Part shown: positions 18,374-25,744 of the stretch, piece after piece
Numbering within the stretch: the first letter of the stretch is position 1
How the letters are laid out: each line of letters begins with the position of its first letter
DNA from: JBCCDY01 sp039030555
GTDB lineage: Bacteria > Bacteroidota > Bacteroidia > Cytophagales > Cyclobacteriaceae
Assembly (NCBI GenBank): GCA_039030555.1
Contig: JBCCDY010000027.1
Location: 1-49,770, forward strand
Length of the DNA: 49,770 bases
Direction: 5' to 3'
Made by a program: the position numbers and the translations under genes
Notes under the pieces: model-generated
What the model saw: the letters and a program-made list of their open reading frames with translations, nothing else
What the model was told of the DNA's origin: nothing
Database searches by the model: none

Positions 18374-19156
18374 ATGAGAAATCTAATTGTTATAATACTT
18401 GGCATGCTACTTCATGCCGGATTGTTAGCTCAGTCTGCTGAGCAGAAAGGTCTTCAAATCGCGAAGGAAGCTGATAAAGCTGATCAGGGTTTTGAAAGTA
18501 CTGTTGCAAACCTGACTATGATACTAAAAAACAAACAGGGGCAGGAGACAACAAGGGAACTTGTAAATCAAACCCTTGAGTTAACGGAAGATGGGGATAA
18601 ATCTCTTATCGTATTCAACACTCCTCGTGATGTTAAAGGAACCGCAACACTGACGTTCACGCATAAGGAAACACCGGACGATCAGTGGCTTTTTCTTCCT
18701 GCTATTAAGCGAGTGAAGAGGATTTCTTCTGATAACAAGTCCGGACCATTTGTAGGTAGCGAGTTCGCATACGAAGACCTTTCGTCACAGGAAGTAGAGA
18801 AATACACGTATAAATTTTTGAGAGATGAAAAACTGAATGGGGCGGATACTTATGTTGTAGAGCGGTATCCAACAGATCCGAAATCAGGTTATAAAAAACA
18901 GATTGTCTGGTGGAATAAGGATAATTACAGACAGGAAAAAATAGAATACTATGACAGAAAGGGAGCTCTTCTTAAAACACTTACTTATGATGAATACAGG
19001 CTATACCTGGACAAGCACTGGAGAGCGGGAAAATTTGAAATGGTAAATCATCAGTCCAATAAATCAACCACACTGATTTTTGAGGATTATGAGTTCAAAA
19101 CCGGGCTTTCTGAAAAGGATTTTACACAAAATGCATTAATAAGAGCGGGCCGTTAA
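18374..19156 (+). CDS. LolA-like periplasmic protein (COG2834 type)
   Basis: 260 aa with a signal peptide ending LLHAGLLAQ. The mature part matches the family often named outer membrane lipoprotein-sorting protein, a LolA-like half-barrel: IVFNTPRDVKGTATLTFTH, then QWLFLPAIKRVKRISSDNK, FVGSEFAYEDLSS, and a C-terminal LIFEDYEFKTGLSEKDFT. This family is regularly found beside MMPL/HAE-3 pumps, where the hydrophobic cavity is thought to shuttle a lipid or similar cargo across the periplasm. It sits 15 bases after the pump stop, so they are co-transcribed. It is not LolA itself: no LolB or LolCDE genes are near, and the sequence class differs. Confidence 0.88.
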   Translation: MRNLIVIILGMLLHAGLLAQSAEQKGLQIAKEADKADQGFESTVANLTMILKNKQGQETTRELVNQTLELTEDGDKSLIVFNTPRDVKGTATLTFTHKETPDDQWLFLPAIKRVKRISSDNKSGPFVGSEFAYEDLSSQEVEKYTYKFLRDEKLNGADTYVVERYPTDPKSGYKKQIVWWNKDNYRQEKIEYYDRKGALLKTLTYDEYRLYLDKHWRAGKFEMVNHQSNKSTTLIFEDYEFKTGLSEKDFTQNALIRAGR

Positions 19157-19176
19157 GAATTGCTGATTATAAACTG

Positions 19177-19214
19177 GCGTCTTTTCTGTCTCAAGCAGGG
19201 AAGGCGCTTTTTTT
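19177..19214 (+). terminator. Terminator or attenuator after the LolA-like gene
   Basis: GCGTCTT pairs with AAGGCGC (one G-U pair), with CTG/CAG pairing further in, and seven T residues follow at 19208-19214. The T run ends 20 bases before the ATG of the barrel gene, so it either separates that gene from the pump and LolA-like genes or lowers its expression relative to them. Confidence 0.6.
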
Positions 19215-19234
19215 CATAAACAAACACATGTAGC

Positions 19235-20437
19235 ATGAAATTCAATATGCCTGCCATAGCCGGGCTTACTTTCCTTATTTGTGCCATTGCGGTTTCTACA
19301 TACGCTCAGGAAGAACCGAAACTCTATAAGGAGTTCAGCGCCGAAGTTGAACTGAATAATCGTTTTTTCTTTGAAGACGGTAGTTTCGAAGGTCAGGAAA
19401 GGAATTATTTTTCTATCGCATTTCAACCAGAGGTTTATCTGGAGTGGAACGAGGGATACACCAGTTTTAAATTCACGGGTTTTGGAAGAATTGATCAGCA
19501 CGATAGTCGAAGAACCCATTTTGATATTCGAGAGCTTTACTGGCAGAAAGTAAAGGGGAATACAGAAATTTCCATTGGATTCAAAAAGATCTTCTGGGGC
19601 AAGACAGAGTCTGTTCATCTGGTTGATATTATCAATCAGACCGATCAGGTAGAAAGCTTTGATGGAGAAGATAAACTTGGAGAGGCGATGATTCACCTGT
19701 CTCAATTCACCAATATCGGAACTTTCGATTTTTTCGTGCTGCCTTACTTTAGGAAAAGAGTGTTTCCTGGTCCGGAAGGCAGGTTTCGAACACCAATCGT
19801 TTTGGATGGGGATGAGTTTGAATTTGAAGGCGATGAAGATGAATTTCGCCCAAGCTTTGCTTTTAGATGGTCGCACTATATTGGAGTTTTTGATATAGGA
19901 GTCTCCCACTTTTATGGAACTGGTCGTGAACCGATTATTGCAGACTTTTCAACATTTGAGGCCATATACGGAGTGATCAACCAAACGGGAATCGATCTTC
20001 AGGCCACTACAGGTCCATGGCTCTGGAAAGCTGAAACCATCATTAGAAGAAACGATTTTCAGGATCTTTTTGCATTTGCAGGAGGGGTGGAGTATACTTT
20101 TGGAAATATAGGAGGCAAAGGACTTGATATTGGGATTTTAGGTGAATATCTATTTGATGACAGAGATGAGCTTGCTCTGAGCAGTCTTCAGAATGATATT
20201 TTTACCGGAATGCGTTTTGCATTTAATGATATTAAAGACACTCAAATACTTACAGGGGCTATATTTGATCTGGAGAGAAGCTCCAGAATTTACAGTCTTG
20301 AGGCCGATAGAAGAATAGGTAATTCATGGAGTGTAGAAGCAGTAGCACGAGTATTCGATAATATATCTTCTGACGAATTTTTAACTGTATTTCAGTATGA
20401 CAGCTTTCTGGAATTTGCCATCACGAAATATTTCTAA
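19235..20437 (+). CDS. Outer-membrane beta-barrel protein of the HAE-3 locus
   Basis: 400 aa, signal peptide ending AVSTYAQ. The remainder is an array of amphipathic strands with aromatic ends (SFKFTGFGRIDQHDSRR, SFAFRWSHYIGVFDIGVSHF, GGVEYTFGNIGGKG, DSFLEFAITKYF) and ends in Phe, as outer-membrane barrels do. Segments such as IDQHDSRRTHFDIRELYWQK recall the DUF1302-type barrels that accompany LolA-like/DUF1329 proteins and MMPL pumps in Gammaproteobacteria. It would be the outer-membrane end of the transport route. The family match is from memory of layout, not from a search. Confidence 0.78.
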   Translation: MKFNMPAIAGLTFLICAIAVSTYAQEEPKLYKEFSAEVELNNRFFFEDGSFEGQERNYFSIAFQPEVYLEWNEGYTSFKFTGFGRIDQHDSRRTHFDIRELYWQKVKGNTEISIGFKKIFWGKTESVHLVDIINQTDQVESFDGEDKLGEAMIHLSQFTNIGTFDFFVLPYFRKRVFPGPEGRFRTPIVLDGDEFEFEGDEDEFRPSFAFRWSHYIGVFDIGVSHFYGTGREPIIADFSTFEAIYGVINQTGIDLQATTGPWLWKAETIIRRNDFQDLFAFAGGVEYTFGNIGGKGLDIGILGEYLFDDRDELALSSLQNDIFTGMRFAFNDIKDTQILTGAIFDLERSSRIYSLEADRRIGNSWSVEAVARVFDNISSDEFLTVFQYDSFLEFAITKYF

Positions 20438-20532
20438 ACCCTCTATTGGTCTTTAGTTACTATTCAATAACAGTAAAGAATTAGTTCATCTCATCGATTT
20501 TAGTTTCTTTGTATTAAGTGACTAAAATCCTA

Positions 20533-21924
20533 ATGGAGTACGTTTTAGAAGAATTAAAAAGAATCGAAAGGTTTAAAGATGTACCCGAAGAGCAACTAGA
20601 ATGGCTTTTGGGAAAATCGGACTGTAGAAGCTATACCGAAGGGGAGTATCTATTCAAGAAAGGAGATTGCATAGACGAGCTTATTGTCGTTATAAAAGGG
20701 CGTTTCATTATCAGAATGCAACAAAAAAGTCAATATAGAATACTTGGCTACATTGAAAAGCACGACATAGCCGGAGCTTTACCTTATTCAAGAGCAACGA
20801 ACGCCACGGCAGAGTCTACAGCAATGGATGATAGTATGATCCTGTGCTTAGATCACGATCATTTTCCTGAAATGATTAAAGAGCGACATGAATTGACTAC
20901 GGCGCTGGTTCATGTAATGAGTACGAGGATAAGGGAATTCACCAAGTTGCAGCAACAAAATGAAAAGATAATTTCGCTTGGAAAGCTTTCAGCTGGTTTA
21001 GCTCATGAATTGAATAATCCTTCTTCGGCAGTAGTACGTGGCGCACATGAACTAAAGAAACATCTTTCTTTAATTCCTGATAAATTCAAAAAAGTAATCA
21101 AAATACAAACGGACGAAAAAACCGTTGATGCAGTGAATGAGCTCCTTTTCAATCACATCAAAAAGGAGAAACCGGAATTGACTATGATGCAACGTTCCGA
21201 TCTCCAATATGATATTGAAGATTGGTTTGAAGAGCATGACGTTGAAGATGAGGATGGTCTTTCTGAGTCTTTAGCAGAATTCGACTTTTCGATAGAAGAA
21301 CTCGATGAAATAGCTTCCATGATTCGAGAGAAGGATCTTGAAGCTGTGATCAATTGGATTGTTCAAAATATGATTACAGATCGAATGGTTGTTGAAATAG
21401 AAGAGGCATCTGCTAGAATTGGAGAACTGGTTGGGTCAGTAAAAAGCTATACCCATATGGATCAAGCCCCTGAAAAACAAAGAGCGGATATTCATGAAGG
21501 AATAAAGAATACGTTGATTATGCTTAATTATAAAATTAAAAAGAGCAAAATCAATGTAGAAACTAAATTCGGGGATTTACCTAAGCCTCTAATTTATATA
21601 AGTGAAATGAATCAGGTATGGACGAATCTTTTGGATAATGCTATAGATGCTATGAAGGAAGAGGATGAGAAAAATTTGTTGGTAGAAAGTATGAAAGACG
21701 ATTCCTTTATCAAGGTTTTAATTACCGATAGTGGGTCTGGTATTCCAGAAGATGAACTTAATAAAATCTTCGATCCTTTCTATACCACAAAAGAAGTGGG
21801 TAAAGGAACCGGGATAGGCTTAGATATCGTACAGCAGATCGTAGGGCAACATCATGGATCTATTAAAGTACTATCATCTAAACCAGGAAAAACGGTGTTT
21901 GAAGTTTGTATTCCTATTGATTAA
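20533..21924 (+). CDS. Histidine kinase with cyclic-nucleotide-binding-type sensor
   Basis: 463 aa from the ATG at 20533; a GTG at 20518 could add five residues. Residues 1-125 are a cNMP-binding-type fold (FKDVPEEQLEWLLGKSDCRSY, EGEYLFKKGDCIDELIVVIKG). The HisKA helix follows with LGKLSAGLAHELNNPSSAV (phospho-acceptor His158). About 110 acidic residues then separate it from a second helix (RIGELVGSVKSYTHMDQA), an unusually long insertion in the dimer domain. The ATPase part has NLLDNAIDAM, ITDSGSGIPEDELNKIFDPF and GTGIGLDIVQQIVG. No membrane helices, so it is cytoplasmic. Two bases separate it from the receiver-reductase gene, its clear partner. Whether it really binds cAMP or c-di-GMP is not shown. 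Confidence 0.93.
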   Translation: MEYVLEELKRIERFKDVPEEQLEWLLGKSDCRSYTEGEYLFKKGDCIDELIVVIKGRFIIRMQQKSQYRILGYIEKHDIAGALPYSRATNATAESTAMDDSMILCLDHDHFPEMIKERHELTTALVHVMSTRIREFTKLQQQNEKIISLGKLSAGLAHELNNPSSAVVRGAHELKKHLSLIPDKFKKVIKIQTDEKTVDAVNELLFNHIKKEKPELTMMQRSDLQYDIEDWFEEHDVEDEDGLSESLAEFDFSIEELDEIASMIREKDLEAVINWIVQNMITDRMVVEIEEASARIGELVGSVKSYTHMDQAPEKQRADIHEGIKNTLIMLNYKIKKSKINVETKFGDLPKPLIYISEMNQVWTNLLDNAIDAMKEEDEKNLLVESMKDDSFIKVLITDSGSGIPEDELNKIFDPFYTTKEVGKGTGIGLDIVQQIVGQHHGSIKVLSSKPGKTVFEVCIPID

Positions 21925-21926
21925 AT

Positions 21927-23603
21927 ATGTCGGAGCGAAAAAAGAAACCTATAATTTTTGCAATTGATGATGACGCCTCTGTCATTAAAGCGATCACTCG
22001 CGATTTACGGAACGAATACCGAAAGGAGTACAGAATACTTTCAACTGATTCTGCAAATGAGGCCTTGGAATCACTCTCTGAATTAAAAAAGAAAGGAGAA
22101 GAGGTAGCACTTTTTTTATCTGATCAAAGAATGCCCGAAATGTTGGGCGTAGAATTTCTGGAGAAGACCAAAGCGTATTATCCTCTCTCCAAAAGAATAC
22201 TTCTCACCGCATATTCCGATATCGATGCGGCTGTCAAGGCTATTAATGATGTTCAACTAGATTATTACTTGACTAAACCTTGGGATCCGCCCGAGGAAAA
22301 GCTTTACCCTGTATTAAACGATCAACTGGATGAGTGGCAAAGCTCTTACATTCCTGACTTTCAGGGAATAAAAATAGTAGGCTATCAATGGTCTCCTAAA
22401 TCACATCAAATCAAGGATTTTCTTTCAGGTAACCTGATTCCATATCAGTTCTTAGATATTGAAAGTGAACCAAAAGCAAAAAAACTTCTGGAGCTTCATG
22501 AAGTAGATTCAAAAGATTTGCCAGCTGTTTTTTTTGATGATGGTTCTAGTATCACCAATCCTAACCTAAAACAAGTAGGAGAAAAGACCGGGATGAGCTC
22601 TTCTGCCTCCCAACAAATGTATGATGTGGTGATCATAGGAGCGGGGCCGGCAGGGCTTGCGGCGGCAGTTTATGGAGGTTCAGAAGGACTCAATACACTT
22701 TTGATAGAACGGCGTGCACCGGGAGGACAGGCCGGAACCAGTTCCAGAATTGAGAATTATCTTGGTTTTCCAAAAGGTTTGAGTGGTGCTGAACTTTCAA
22801 GAAGGGCCATAACACAGGCGACCCGCTTTGGAATCGAATTTCTATCACCTCTTTCTGTCGAGAAAATTGAAATTAAGGACAATTATAAAATTTTAACCCT
22901 GAGCGATGGTGTAGAAGTAAACACTAAATCTGTGGTAATTGCCACGGGTGTCGATTACCGAAAACTGGAAGCAGAAGGGCTAGAAAATTTTACGGGAGCG
23001 GGCGTTTATTATGGAGCAGCTACCACCGAAGCTAACGCCTGCAAAGGGAAAGATGTATACATCGTAGGAGGTGGAAATTCGGCAGGTCAAGCCGCTATGT
23101 ACTTATCTAAATTTGCTGCAAATGTCTTTATTCTCATTCGCCGTAAGGATTTGACATTCAGTATGTCGCATTATTTAATCGACCAGCTCGATCAGGTTGA
23201 AAATATTCACCTGGTTCCGGAAACAGAAGTGGTGAGTGCATTTGGAAATGAAAAATTGGAAGCCATTTGTATCAGAAATGTCGTATCCGGTGAAACAAAA
23301 AAAGTTGATCTGGGAGCCCTACTCATCTTTATAGGAGCCAGACCTTATACCGATTGGTTAGACTCCGGGATTATTAAGAATGAACGTGGCTTTATTGAAA
23401 CCGGCTATAACCTCAGTACATACGATGAGTTCAAAAAACAGTGGAAGTACAACAGGGTTCCGTACTTACTTGAAACGTCTCAGCCTGGTATTTTAGCTGC
23501 AGGAGATGTTCGTGCAGGTGCTATGAATCGTGTAGCTTCCGCAGTAGGTGAAGGAGCAATGGCTATAAAATTTATACATGAATATTTAGCAAAAGAGAAT
23601 TAG
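21927..23603 (+). CDS. Receiver / glutaredoxin-like / thioredoxin-reductase-like fusion
   Basis: 558 aa in three parts. Residues 8-130: a receiver domain with Asp14-16, phospho-acceptor Asp66, Thr94 and Lys117 (YYLTKPWD). Residues 147-222: a glutaredoxin-like fold (IKIVGYQWSPKSHQIKDFL, LPAVFFDDGSSI) in which the active-site CxxC position reads WSPKSH, with no cysteine. Residues 232-555: a thioredoxin-reductase fold with FAD motif GAGPAG (238-243), NADPH motif GGGNSA (381-386) and FAD motif AAGDVRAGAMNRVASAVGEG; where reductases have CATC, this has GAATTEA. Only Cys372 and Cys448 occur in the whole protein. It resembles proteins annotated fused response regulator/thioredoxin-disulfide reductase, but it is unlikely to reduce a disulfide. 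One base separates it from the zinc-finger gene. Confidence 0.93.
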   Translation: MSERKKKPIIFAIDDDASVIKAITRDLRNEYRKEYRILSTDSANEALESLSELKKKGEEVALFLSDQRMPEMLGVEFLEKTKAYYPLSKRILLTAYSDIDAAVKAINDVQLDYYLTKPWDPPEEKLYPVLNDQLDEWQSSYIPDFQGIKIVGYQWSPKSHQIKDFLSGNLIPYQFLDIESEPKAKKLLELHEVDSKDLPAVFFDDGSSITNPNLKQVGEKTGMSSSASQQMYDVVIIGAGPAGLAAAVYGGSEGLNTLLIERRAPGGQAGTSSRIENYLGFPKGLSGAELSRRAITQATRFGIEFLSPLSVEKIEIKDNYKILTLSDGVEVNTKSVVIATGVDYRKLEAEGLENFTGAGVYYGAATTEANACKGKDVYIVGGGNSAGQAAMYLSKFAANVFILIRRKDLTFSMSHYLIDQLDQVENIHLVPETEVVSAFGNEKLEAICIRNVVSGETKKVDLGALLIFIGARPYTDWLDSGIIKNERGFIETGYNLSTYDEFKKQWKYNRVPYLLETSQPGILAAGDVRAGAMNRVASAVGEGAMAIKFIHEYLAKEN

Positions 23604-23604
23604 T

Positions 23605-23880
23605 ATGGTACTTCCTAAAACGTGTGAACATCTAAAGGGCTTTGAAGTCAAATTTAAAGCGGAGAAATATGAGTGTGAAGAGTGCGTAAAAACAGGCGAT
23701 CAATGGGTTCATTTAAGAACCTGTCAGGAATGTGGCACTACCTTATGTTGTGACTCATCCCCAAACCAGCATGCTTCTAAGCATGCGAAAAATCATCCGG
23801 AACATAATGTAATTATATCAGCAGAATCCGGTGAAAATTGGGCATGGTGTTATGACGATAATTCTATGGTGAGGTACTAA
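23605..23880 (+). CDS. UBP-type zinc-finger protein
   Basis: 91 aa, a complete stand-alone UBP-type (BUZ) zinc finger. Ligands are in order Cys7-x-His9, Cys24-xx-Cys27, Cys40-xx-Cys43, Cys48, His56, His60 and His64/67; the GDQWVHLRTCQECGTTLCC and HPEHNVI segments are the family core. In eukaryotes this fold binds the C-terminal Gly-Gly of ubiquitin in deubiquitinases and HDAC6. Bacterial versions have no established ligand. It is separated from the receiver-reductase gene by one base, so the three genes are translated from one message. Likely role: binding a partner, perhaps a protein C-terminus, in the signalling complex; this is inference. Confidence 0.92.
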   Translation: MVLPKTCEHLKGFEVKFKAEKYECEECVKTGDQWVHLRTCQECGTTLCCDSSPNQHASKHAKNHPEHNVIISAESGENWAWCYDDNSMVRY

Positions 23881-23882
23881 AA

Positions 23883-23916
23883 GAAAACATCTGAATAAAC
23901 TCATTCAGATGTTTTC
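23883..23916. terminator. Hairpin terminator between convergent units
   Basis: Fourteen-base perfect stem GAAAACATCTGAAT / ATTCAGATGTTTTC with a six-base loop. It starts three bases after the stop of the zinc-finger gene and lies before the end of the convergent SRPBCC gene. The T-rich arm lets it work for the plus strand, and minus-strand read gives a TTTTC-TTTT tail, so it probably ends both transcripts. Confidence 0.7.
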
Positions 23917-23926
23917 GAATTACTAT

Positions 23927-24433
23927 CTATGCAACCTTTTTAAGCTTGTGCTTTTCCCACTTCATCAGTGACTTCTTCTTTTTCGGATGAGGTTCACCAG
24001 TTTCTGCAAAATGTTTTAGGTCTTCCATCAGGCCATCGAGATCTGAGGTCATTTTCTTCCTGATCATCCAGCCCATTAACAGTCCGGTAATTCTGGCCAT
24101 TTCCATTTTTAATTCCATACTGACTTTTGATCGATTTGGACCATTGGGTTTTAATGACCAGATGTTTTTTCCACTTTTAAATATGGATGGGAGACCGTCG
24201 GCTTCGTAACTGTAGGTCATATTTTCTTCGTCATACGAAGTGATGATCTCTTTCACATCGCCATAAGTTGAAGAACAGGTCCTTCCAACCAATTCACCAT
24301 CTGCAAAGCGCGGAGCAGATTCGGGAATTATTGTGGCCCATTCTCCTACGTTTTCGTAATTATTCCATAGAATCTCCCAAGCCTTATCGGTGGGGATGTT
24401 CAATTCTATTTGCCTGTTAAAATGTAGTTCCAT
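23927..24433 (-). CDS. SRPBCC (START-like) protein, cytoplasmic
   Basis: 168 aa. An SRPBCC fold is indicated by the opening NRQIELNIPTDKAWEILWNNYENVGEWATIIPES, then a SYDEENMTYSYEADGLP strand pair and a C-terminal helix (MTSDLDGLMEDLKHFAETGE). There is no signal peptide. A lysine-rich tail (PHPKKKKSLMKWEKHKLKK) could bind nucleic acid or membrane. The fold makes a deep hydrophobic pocket for lipids, polyketides or similar ligands. It lies 27 bases after the secreted SRPBCC gene and shares its closing HYVETGE/HFAETGE motif, suggesting duplication of one ancestral gene; both are in the ECF cluster. Confidence 0.88.
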   Translation of the reverse strand: MELHFNRQIELNIPTDKAWEILWNNYENVGEWATIIPESAPRFADGELVGRTCSSTYGDVKEIITSYDEENMTYSYEADGLPSIFKSGKNIWSLKPNGPNRSKVSMELKMEMARITGLLMGWMIRKKMTSDLDGLMEDLKHFAETGEPHPKKKKSLMKWEKHKLKKVA

Positions 24434-24460
24434 GTTGTTACTTTTTTTAGATGATCGAGA

Positions 24461-25057
24461 CTAGTTTGCATACTCCGCTTTCACTTCTTTCCAGTTGCCG
24501 CTAGCAGCATTAACGACTTCTCCGGTTTCCACATAATGTTTTAAACCAACCAAAGTATCGTCGAGTGTTTTCTGAAATTTACCCTTAACAAGACCGGTCA
24601 TAATACCGGGTTTTGTTCTATATCGGAATTCATAGGAAGCAGTAGAAGTACCATCTCCATTGTCTTTTACCCGATAATAGGCAAAAGAATTATCGGTATT
24701 AAGTGGGAATTTCTGAGCATCTACCACCACATTTTTCATAATCATATTATCCTGATCGATCTCTACAATCTTTTCATGAGTCCATCGCGTACCTTTAGCG
24801 TTAAAATCACATTTTCGTTCTGCATTCAATTCGCCTTTAAGTGAGCCGCTTTCATAGCTGGAAGCATAGATGTAGGGTGAAAAATTCGAGATTTCGCCAT
24901 AATCGAGTACCATAGCTTCCCATACGAGTTCGGCAGGCGCATTAATTAGCTGTTCTGCAATTACCGTTTTGTACTTTTTGCTCATACTCTGAGCATCGAC
25001 ACTCATACTCATTCCTGTGATCATGAGCGTCATGATTAGTATTCTTATCATCTTCAT
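24461..25057 (-). CDS. SRPBCC protein with signal peptide
   Basis: 198 aa with signal peptide MKMIRILIMTLMITGMSMSVDAQ. The mature part is a START-like fold: LINAPAELVWEAMVLDYGEISNFSPYI, RTKPGIMTGLVKGKFQKTL, and a final helix GLKHYVETGE. It would be periplasmic or exported, so the cluster places pocket-fold proteins on both sides of the inner membrane. The start at 25057 lies about 10 bases after a -10-like TCTAAACG of the shared cluster promoter, giving a nearly leaderless message; the same ATGA overlaps the end of the frame-shifted DinB reading frame. Confidence 0.88.
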   Translation of the reverse strand: MKMIRILIMTLMITGMSMSVDAQSMSKKYKTVIAEQLINAPAELVWEAMVLDYGEISNFSPYIYASSYESGSLKGELNAERKCDFNAKGTRWTHEKIVEIDQDNMIMKNVVVDAQKFPLNTDNSFAYYRVKDNGDGTSTASYEFRYRTKPGIMTGLVKGKFQKTLDDTLVGLKHYVETGEVVNAASGNWKEVKAEYAN

Positions 25058-25646
25058 AATGTTTTTCGTTTAGACCACTGTTTTTCAGTGGTGTGAAAAC
25101 TTTTGTATCGACTAATTGAATTTTTCAAATAGCGCTGTCTTATCACATTGAAATGATGTTTTTGATGGCCGGAAGCGCAGGCTATCATGGCCTGAACAGA
25201 AGCTTTGAAACCGTCGATGCTTCCAACTTTCCCGAGTTCTTCTTCCGAGAGCGCAGAGACCAGTTCGAAAAGTTCGTTGCGAACTTTCAGGAATTCGTTT
25301 TTCAACTGTTCTTTACTTTTTCCTTTTGCTGCCGATGCGGTGGAGGCTTGTGTATAGGAGGGTATTTTCGGGATAGCACCTTTATCAAGTATTAGCCTGA
25401 TTCTGTCTTTAAAAATGATCTCGTAAAATATGATGTGCTGGACCACTTCACCGATGACCACTTGTCTGCTCTGTATTTATTATTGATCTTTTCTTCCGAA
25501 ATTGAGTCCATGAAATCGTAAAGTGCTTCCGTAGAGTTTTTTAATACCTCCGAAACATCTTTTCCACTGTAGCAATGATCGGCATACAAGCGGATGGCCT
25601 GATCATATTCGTGTTTCGGAATACGGTCAATCAATAAGGTATCCAT
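25054..25646 (-). pseudogene. DinB-family gene broken by one-base frameshift
   Basis: The N-terminal half (from an ATG at 25646) reads LIDRIPKHEYDQAIRLYADH and ends ...YRADKWS, and the C-terminal half, in the next frame, continues IGEVVQHIIFYEIIFKDRIR, ...HQKHHFNVIRQRYL. Together they form a normal DinB/YfiT-like four-helix protein, with the family's KWSxxEVxxHI junction exactly at the break. One base is missing between 25455 and 25456, in the Ser codon (TC- before ATCGGT). The downstream frame also runs past the usual ending at RYL into the promoter of the next gene, stopping at 25054. Either the gene is newly broken or the base call is wrong. DinB proteins are metal-binding thiol transferases or hydrolases in characterised cases. 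Confidence 0.82.
25067..25100 (-). promoter_or_regulatory. ECF-type promoter, secreted SRPBCC gene
   Basis: Minus-strand GTTTTCACAC (25100-25091), a 16-base spacer, then TCTAAACG (25074-25067), ending ten bases from the ATG at 25057. The same two elements with the same spacing occur upstream of the NTF2-like gene and, less exactly in the second element, of the sigma gene. It lies within the 3' end of the broken DinB frame. The spacer contains CCACTG-AAAAA-CAGTGG, a perfect inverted repeat that could bind a further regulator. Confidence 0.65.
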
Positions 25647-25744
25647 AGTAGTAATAGATTGATGTGAGTTACTGATGTTAACTTTCACCGCAGAGTAATT
25701 TAACAGGCTTGCCATAAAGGCTAAGGCAAGCATCGGTTCAATGT

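Noticed and set aside
18374..19156. LolA, the lipoprotein carrier
   Set aside because: Sequence class and neighbours (MMPL pump, barrel) fit the LolA-like COG2834 group; no other Lol genes are present.
19214..19909. Minus-strand 231-aa open frame across the barrel gene
   Set aside because: The opposite strand codes for a protein with a signal peptide and barrel pattern; the minus-strand frame has no recognisable domain.
22620..23603. Ordinary thioredoxin reductase annotation for the C-terminal half
   Set aside because: The catalytic CxxC is missing, so disulfide reductase activity is not supported.
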